Source: Punica granatum (taxonomy: Eukaryota > Streptophyta > Magnoliopsida > Myrtales > Lythraceae). Taken from it: a stretch of DNA of 64,000 nt. This document shows, in pieces, positions 58,164 through 64,000 of the stretch (positions within the stretch are counted from its first letter, which is position 1; each line of letters starts with the position of its first letter). Where the stretch lies: NCBI RefSeq assembly GCF_007655135.1, contig NC_045128.1, positions 19,562,811-19,626,810 of the forward strand. The letters run 5' to 3'. The translations under genes were made by a program, and so were the position numbers. The notes below the pieces were generated by a model, which was not told the DNA's origin, searched no databases, and worked only from the letters and a program-made list of their open reading frames with translations.

Positions 58164-59764
58164 TGTCAGCACCCCATTTTAGCTCACCTTTCCAAACAAC
58201 GATATCAGCAATGGTCCAAGCCACAACTTGAGTTGAATACAGAAAAACGACTTAACAGAGCAGAAATCACTATTCATCCTCAAGTCGGCAAAATTGAGCA
58301 GAAGACATACACACATGACAGAAGGACTCTAGGAGTCACCAAAGGGTAACAGAGTGGCTAGAGAGCTCAACAACGTCCAAAACCGGCATTTCCAGTGTAC
58401 CACATAGACAGTCCTATTTTCCGATAGTTCGCTCGACCGTCGGAAGATAGCCAACATTGGACTTCAAAAATCCACATCGATGCCAAACAGATGAAAAGTG
58501 TCTTCAAATGCATTTCGCAAATCATCTGCTCTATACAGAACAACTTTCTGTATACAGACAACTTTTTAGTGGAAGTCCAAAAATGCCGGTTTCTCGGAGA
58601 AAAGTTAATTCCAAATTTCAGATGCAGCCATGCCCCATAATCATACAGAGCACAAGCAATGCTTCAGATTGTCTTTTGGAAGCCATACAGACACTCTAAA
58701 TGACTTCCGAGCGATAAAACGGGCATACCTTTCTTCGGAAAAGCATAACCGGAGATTGGTCTGATGGAATTACGGCAAACGAAGTTCATACTACATTGCC
58801 CTGAAAACTCCAGCGGACATTCGCAATTGGGCAAAACAGACAGCAAAACCCTTCTCAGTTTCCCGAGTAACCTCCAAGAAGCACAAAAGACCATTTTCAG
58901 TGGAAATCCATATCTGGAGGTCCTCTTTGGGGAAACTTGACACCGGATGCTTACGTTACACAATGCTAGCCTTCTCAAGGCTCGATGTGGAGTCGTCGGA
59001 ATGAATCACACAACTCATCTAGACCCCCCGAGCAGTGCTTTAAGGGTCTCAGATGCACTTTTCATATCCTTAGAGGCCCAATCTCAGCAAACAGAGATCA
59101 CAGTGATCTCCGGATCGCTCAAGAAAGCAATCTGAGAAATCCAGTTTCGGCCTCCTAGGACATCTCCGGCTCCATATTTGTATTTACCGGCTTAAGGGAC
59201 AAGTGCCCACATAATTTGACAATTTATGTCAAAATGACCGACGTGGGATGCAGATACAAGATATGCTGTCAGAAGTGGGTAACCTCGCTCTGAATGCATA
59301 AAAGGAGCAAAACCGGCTTCCGAACCTCATACAGACATTTGGCAATTCCTCACGGAAAATGCCAATCTCGGACTCATTAAATCCGTTTCCTCGCGTATAT
59401 CGATAATTCAACATTCAATTCGAACCACGAGCTTCGAATGCGCGATCAATCGAAACCCGAGCTTTTTCCCTATTTCTCCTCTTCGGTCGTGGGACCCACG
59501 GGCTACCCAAGATGAGTCACCCCTTGCTCTAGAAGCTTCTTCTTCTTCTCTAATGCAAGAAGCCAACTTGCACTCTTGCATGAAAATATCCAAGAAGTTT
59601 GAAGACAACACTCAAGCCTTCATCAATGCTTATTAATGCTTTTGGCTCTTCCACATGAAGGATACTTGGCTCACATTCATCCTCATCCTTATTAGACAAA
59701 CCGAAATTTGCTAATGGGAGGGTTAAGTGTGCTTGCTTTTGCTTAATTGCCCATTAGCTTTGCC

Positions 59765-59773
59765 TATAAATAG
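59765..59773 (+). promoter_or_regulatory. TATA box of element I LTR
   Basis: TATAAATAG with CT-rich leader (CTCCTCTTACACACTCTCTC) 30 nt downstream. It places the start of transcription 1.6 kb into the LTR. Confidence 0.7.
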
Positions 59774-62479
59774 CCCCAAAGTGATTAAGTTAATCACTTC
59801 TCCTCTTACACACTCTCTCCAACCTTTCTCCTTCAAGAAATCCTCTCAAACTCCATAGCCAAGAACACTCAAGAACCAGCAAATTTCAGCACTTAGAAAG
59901 AAAAGAAAAGAGAACCGAAAAGATCCAAAGAGAGCCTTGAGTTCTTAAGTCGGATCATCATCCCGACTTAAGCTCAAAAATTCTCAAACTCCATATCCCA
60001 CTCATTTTGGACTCATGGAGTTCATTGGTGAAGTTGATTTTTCCATTTGAAATCTTTAAATTATTGTTTCAGGTCATTTAGTGCATTTCAGGTGAAGAAT
60101 CGTCACTCTCGGGTGAATAGTGCCAGCCGTGTGCAAGCCGCGCGCACGCCCCGCGCGCACGCCGCGCTCCCGCGCATGCCCCGCGCATCCTGTGCGCCTG
60201 CCCGGGCGCCCCGCGCACCTCCCGTGCACTCCAGCCGCACGCCCGTGCGCCTAGCTCCTCGAACGTGCATTGCCTTGCACCCGAGCACTCTTCCAAGCGT
60301 TCAACCGAGTCACCCGACTCTCGAACACTTCCCCGACTCTTTCCTCGTATCCCGAGGCAAGGTATAACATTCTCGACTTAGAGAAGTTAAAACCTTTTAC
60401 TTGCATGGCTATGGAGTATTATGGTGTTTTATGCATGTTTAAATTGCAAGATTTAATTTTTATACACTTTTATGTTATGTTATGCATGTTTACCACTTTA
60501 TAACTTGCTAGCATGTCGGAAAAAGGTTTGGATTGTCATTTGGAAGACCATCCCGACCCGGAAATGGCAAGCAAGCTCACAGCCAAGTCTCTAAATGGGA
60601 TGGCCGAGACTTAAGTTGCTCTTTTCCGGTTAAGATTGGTCTCCTTAGCCCGATCCAAGTTAGTTTCCTAGTTTATTTTGTTGTTCTTGCATGCATGAAG
60701 TCGGTATTATTTTATCGATTCCTTAAATAATATGTTTGTGAATGTTTGCATGTTTAAATGAGTTAATCAAATCATAGTAATACCGGCTTTTGTCAAAAAC
60801 GTGTTATTCATCATGTTTGATGTTTGAGCATGCGAAAATGATTAAACCAAGACAAGGAAATCATTTGTGATTTGAATCGAGCCATGAGAGTATTCGGCCA
60901 TCCTTGACAAGGTGAAGCCTAGGGCTTCTTGGCCCTTTTGGATCAAGAATGATTTCCTTATCTCAAGTTTAATTCATTTCTCGGATTGTATGAAATTGTA
61001 ATTTTGATATTTCCACGATTCCCATGTTAAAACATCGTTTAAAACCCTTTCTAAAACAAACATGCATGGGTTTGTGTACCGAGGACTCATTCGGATCCAT
61101 TCAATTATAAGGGTATTGTTGGTTATTCAACCGAATTATCCTTGATCATTATGGATTCGTTTTGGTCGTCGAATCACGAATCGCTTTCACAATTAATGCA
61201 TTTGGCACAACCCTTAAGCATTAATTCCACGAACGGGTTAATTGGGACGTTCACACGGTTAATTCATTCAATTTAAACAACTTTGCACGAATTGGACATT
61301 AATTTGTAACTCGTGTCGACGAATTACAAAACGGTGTTAATGCCCTTTTCAAAACCCTCATACTTTCAAATCCGTATTGTGTTGTTCTTCTTTTTCTGAA
61401 AACAAATTTTCAAATCAAGGGCAAGAACATCATTTTGTGATTTGCCGTCATTTTAGCATCGTTTAAGATGTCAATTGGGTATTCTGTATCAAAATACAAT
61501 TACCGGACTAATCATTTCACCCGACTTAACCAAATCCTAGAAAATGGTTAGGCGGAACTCTAGGTTCCAAATCTAGAGTCAAAATATAAGTTTGGCTAAT
61601 TCAGTGAAAATTCAGTGTCACAATACAAAACAACTGTAAAAGCAATCCACACACATGAGATTTGACTCTCCTTTTCAAGTTTCAAACCAAAGTCGAATGC
61701 TAAAACATTGGCACGTGTTTGATTGCTTAACATATGGCATTTGCTTGCAAAAATACCCCTGGGTTAATAATCTGTTAATTCACGTAAACACGACAATAAC
61801 AAACACCTTGTCTGTTATTAACATGTTGCGTGTTATCTTTCCGCACCTGTTTGCCATGCGGGTCGAGCCTGATCCCTACGCCGAATAATATTAGGGTTCA
61901 ACGCCCTGATCATCGATCACAGGGTCCAACGCTCTAATCATCGATCACAGGGTCCAACGCCTTAATCATCGATCACAGGGTCTAACGCCCTATTCAGTGA
62001 GAGCGTGCATTGAATTTCAGTTCTTCGGTCTTTTCCCTAAACTCACGGTGAGTTAGAGCGAAATAATAACCGAACGCGAGTCGACTGGAATTCGGCCATT
62101 TGTAATTTTTATTTATTGTTTTCGAGAGCATTGTACGGACTTTTATTTTGTACATTTGTTCTGTAAGAATTCCAGTCGGTAAGCAAACGGACCGAGAGTC
62201 GAATTAATCGAATCGGTCTAATGCTTGCCCAAAGGAAAGTAAATCTAAGAACTCGCAGTTCTGGTTCACGCAGGGATTCAACCTCCATGGTTCGATGAAC
62301 TGTAACGTAAGATTGTGAACCAACTCCCCGACATACGGGTTTACTTCTCTCTCAGCTTCTCAACCGACATCGTTTAGTTCACCGAATCTCCGGTGTCAAA
62401 ACGTGCGAGCCGAGTGCAACTTAATTCATGTGGTAAATAATAAAACATGCAACCCTAGCAAACCAGAGTACCGAAAGGG

Positions 62480-62502
62480 CATGCGGGATATAGGCCCGCA
62501 CG
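62480..62502 (+). other. conserved LTR hairpin (copy in I)
   Basis: CATGCGGG/CCCGCACG, one mismatch from a transition at CpG, 254 nt from the LTR end. Confidence 0.75.
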
Positions 62503-62632
62503 TAACATGAACCCCCGAACACGGACTTTCCGGTTCCGCACAGATCAATGCCTTAGCGACAAACTAGGTGTTCCATACCCCTAGACCCGGGTAACTTATC
62601 CGCCCTCGACCTTCGGGTCGTAAAATGATAAG

Positions 62633-62642
62633 TGGCGACTCC
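62633..62642 (+). other. PBS-like decamer in I LTR
   Basis: TGGCGACTCC, 127 nt before I's PBS. Confidence 0.6.
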
Positions 62643-62759
62643 TTCTCTCACGCGTGTCCGTCACGCGTCCCCACAGGAAGGTGGACACTCCCAAGCCGCG
62701 TGATCCAAAAGCGCGCAATGCGGGCCCCGACAAGAGTCCACATTCGGGTTCGTACAGCT

Positions 62760-62777
62760 TGGCGACTCCATTGGGGA
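62760..62777 (+). other. primer-binding site of element I
   Basis: TGGCGACTCCATTGGGGA; two changes from A's PBS, consistent with CpG decay. Confidence 0.85.
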
Positions 62778-63362
62778 CATACTTAGTGGGTTTAGGCTCG
62801 ATCCGTTTGCTTGCTTGCATGTTTATTTATCGCCTTCCGCACATCTATTTTACGCACATTTACTTTTCTGCACTTGCATTGCATCATCCTAGCGGAATTC
62901 TAAGTACCAAATGCCTGAAATCCCACAGGCACCAATTCTAGGAAGCTAGGTTAGTCATAGGTTCCGAGTAAGGGAACGGATCGAGTCGGCTCCGCCACCG
63001 AACCGGCCCCCAAAGATCCTCGCTCGATTTCAAGGAATTGATCCCCTTGAATCGGGAGCCCTCATCCCTAGTTTGTGGTTTTCCCAGTAGAACACTGAAA
63101 CCATGCATAAACAGGGACCGTCATGCTGGACCAAAATAACCTCACGATGTCAACCGACCCAAAGTCCGGTCTTTGAGTCGGCCCCTAGTTTTCTTTTAGG
63201 TGGGCCTTTTGTTGTTTTTCTACAATGAGCGATGTACATTGTAATAGATACAGATATACTTTACTTTTCTGCACTGCATGCATGTTTTCAAAACAACCTA
63301 GGACATTACATCAGTTTATTTATAAACATTAAACCAACAGGATGTTTTGAAAACAACCTAGG
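62778..63362 (+). other. leader between PBS and ORF1, element I
   Basis: Collinear with the leaders of A and F. Near 63340-63362 a copy of ATGTTTTGAAAACAACCTAG replaces the sequence that holds the ORF1 start in A. Confidence 0.7.
63154..63181 (+). other. leader hairpin with CCGG loop (element I)
   Basis: CCGACCCAAAG / CTTTGAGTCGG around TCCGGT; same structure as in A. Confidence 0.6.
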
Positions 63363-64000
63363 GATCGCTCGCATCCCTGTCTTAGGCTCGATGTCATCAT
63401 CATGCCATCTGCGGACATTACTCGCCTTTTGAACACATTCCGCCCAGTTGACCGTGCATTCCTCCGGCTCATCATAGGAGACTTGCCATTACTCGCTGAT
63501 TCCCCCATTGACTGGACCCTACTCAGAACTGCTATTAGTTTTTGGGACACTCAGCGGGCCGTATTCAGTTTTCAAGGGTCCGAGCTAGCTCCTATAGTAG
63601 AGGAGTACGCGGCACTCATTTAGCGGCCCATGCCGACCCGCGACATCGTGGTGCCCAACCAGTTTGCCACGATACAGAGTAAACTTGCCATCCTCCTAGA
63701 TCTCCGCAACGAAGAAATTCGTCGTGAGCTTCAGCATGGATGGGAGCATAGCGTTAGGACCACATGGCTCATAGACTTCATACATGTTCGTTCTCTCAAT
63801 GCCAGGGGAGAATCGTATCAGCATGATGCCTGTCACGGGTTCTTCTTGCTCATCTTCGGGACTATCATATTCCCCCATTCGTCGAACCTCATAGACGGGG
63901 CACTTGCCCAAGTCATCCTCCAAGTGGTAGGAGGCCGTAGTTATGTAGAAGCCGTCTTGGCTGAGACCATTCGGTCTCTTGACTATGTATGAGAGGTTCA
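63363..64000 (+). pseudogene. ORF1 of element I (DUF7745/PMD-like), broken, runs off the window
   Basis: The frame matches A's ORF1 from its second codon (GAT CGC TCG), but the ATG is lost by a local rearrangement; the next Met is at 63402. TAG at 63621-63623 stands where A has Gln (ALIQRP) and TGA at 63990-63992 where A has Arg (DYVREV). Both fit cytosine deamination. The residues between are very close to A's. The rest lies off the right side. Confidence 0.88.

Larger units (their letters stand above)
58164..62756 (+). mobile_element. element I 5' LTR (4.6 kb, A subfamily)
   Basis: TGTCAGCACCCC...CGTACA, 4,593 bp, then PBS. It is collinear with A's joined 5' LTR (about 4,607 bp) but more diverged, so it is a separate older copy of the same subfamily. 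A GC-rich strip at 60120-60260 corresponds to A's minisatellite, without clear tandem units. Confidence 0.92.

Overview
This window is plant nuclear heterochromatin made almost entirely of LTR retrotransposons nested inside one another; I see no host gene, tRNA or rRNA. It is a eudicot-like setting: Tat/Ogre-type Ty3/gypsy elements with very long LTRs (4.6-5.2 kb), a primer-binding site matching a plant tRNA-Arg, an intron between protease and reverse transcriptase, and an extra ORF upstream of gag with a plant-mobile-domain-like (DUF7745-type) protein. One Ty1/copia element of Angela/BARE type is also present. The species cannot be fixed from sequence alone; the DUF7745-type proteins recall Myrtales such as pomegranate, which is inference only.

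Layout, outermost (oldest) to innermost. Element D (plus strand, gypsy) holds gag-pro at 41113-42868 and 50885-52020, an intron at 52021-52231 and pol at 52232-55631; it is heavily mutated. Element F (minus, 5' LTR 35914-41112, PBS, ORF1 33995-35300) is inserted in D's gag, and its remainder lies off the left edge. An LTR of element G (plus, 32723-33994) is inserted in F's ORF1. Element A (minus) is inserted in that G LTR. A is the best preserved copy: 5' LTR 30917-32722 plus 18313-21113, PBS 18292-18309, ORF1 16215-17711, gag-pro 11478-15095, intron 11287-11477, pol 7845-11286, a structured 3' region, a 30-bp repeat array, PPT 5456-5469, and 3' LTR 2544-5455. A's 5' LTR is split by solo LTR B1 (21114-25412 plus 30324-30911), itself split by solo LTR B2 (25413-30318); both have perfect 5-bp target duplications. 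A's 3' LTR is cut at 2543 by another plus-strand LTR, C (1-2543). The copia element E (42869-50884, target duplication ATATC) sits in D's gag-pro. On the right, LTR H (56704-58163, plus) interrupts D before its 3' LTR, and element I (plus; LTR 58164-62756, PBS, broken ORF1 to the window end) interrupts H.

How the parts work together: an LTR promoter (TATA box about 1.6 kb into the LTR in A and I) would give an RNA with an unusually long leader, including a hairpin with a self-complementary loop between PBS and ORF1. ORF1 and gag-pro-pol follow; removal of a short intron fuses pro to pol in frame. Between pol and the PPT, A and the diverged D share five consecutive hairpins with compensatory base changes. 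I consider that hairpin chain and the ORF1 protein the most interesting content. Decay in D, E and I is dominated by CAG-to-TAG and CGA-to-TGA stops, as expected for methylated cytosines.
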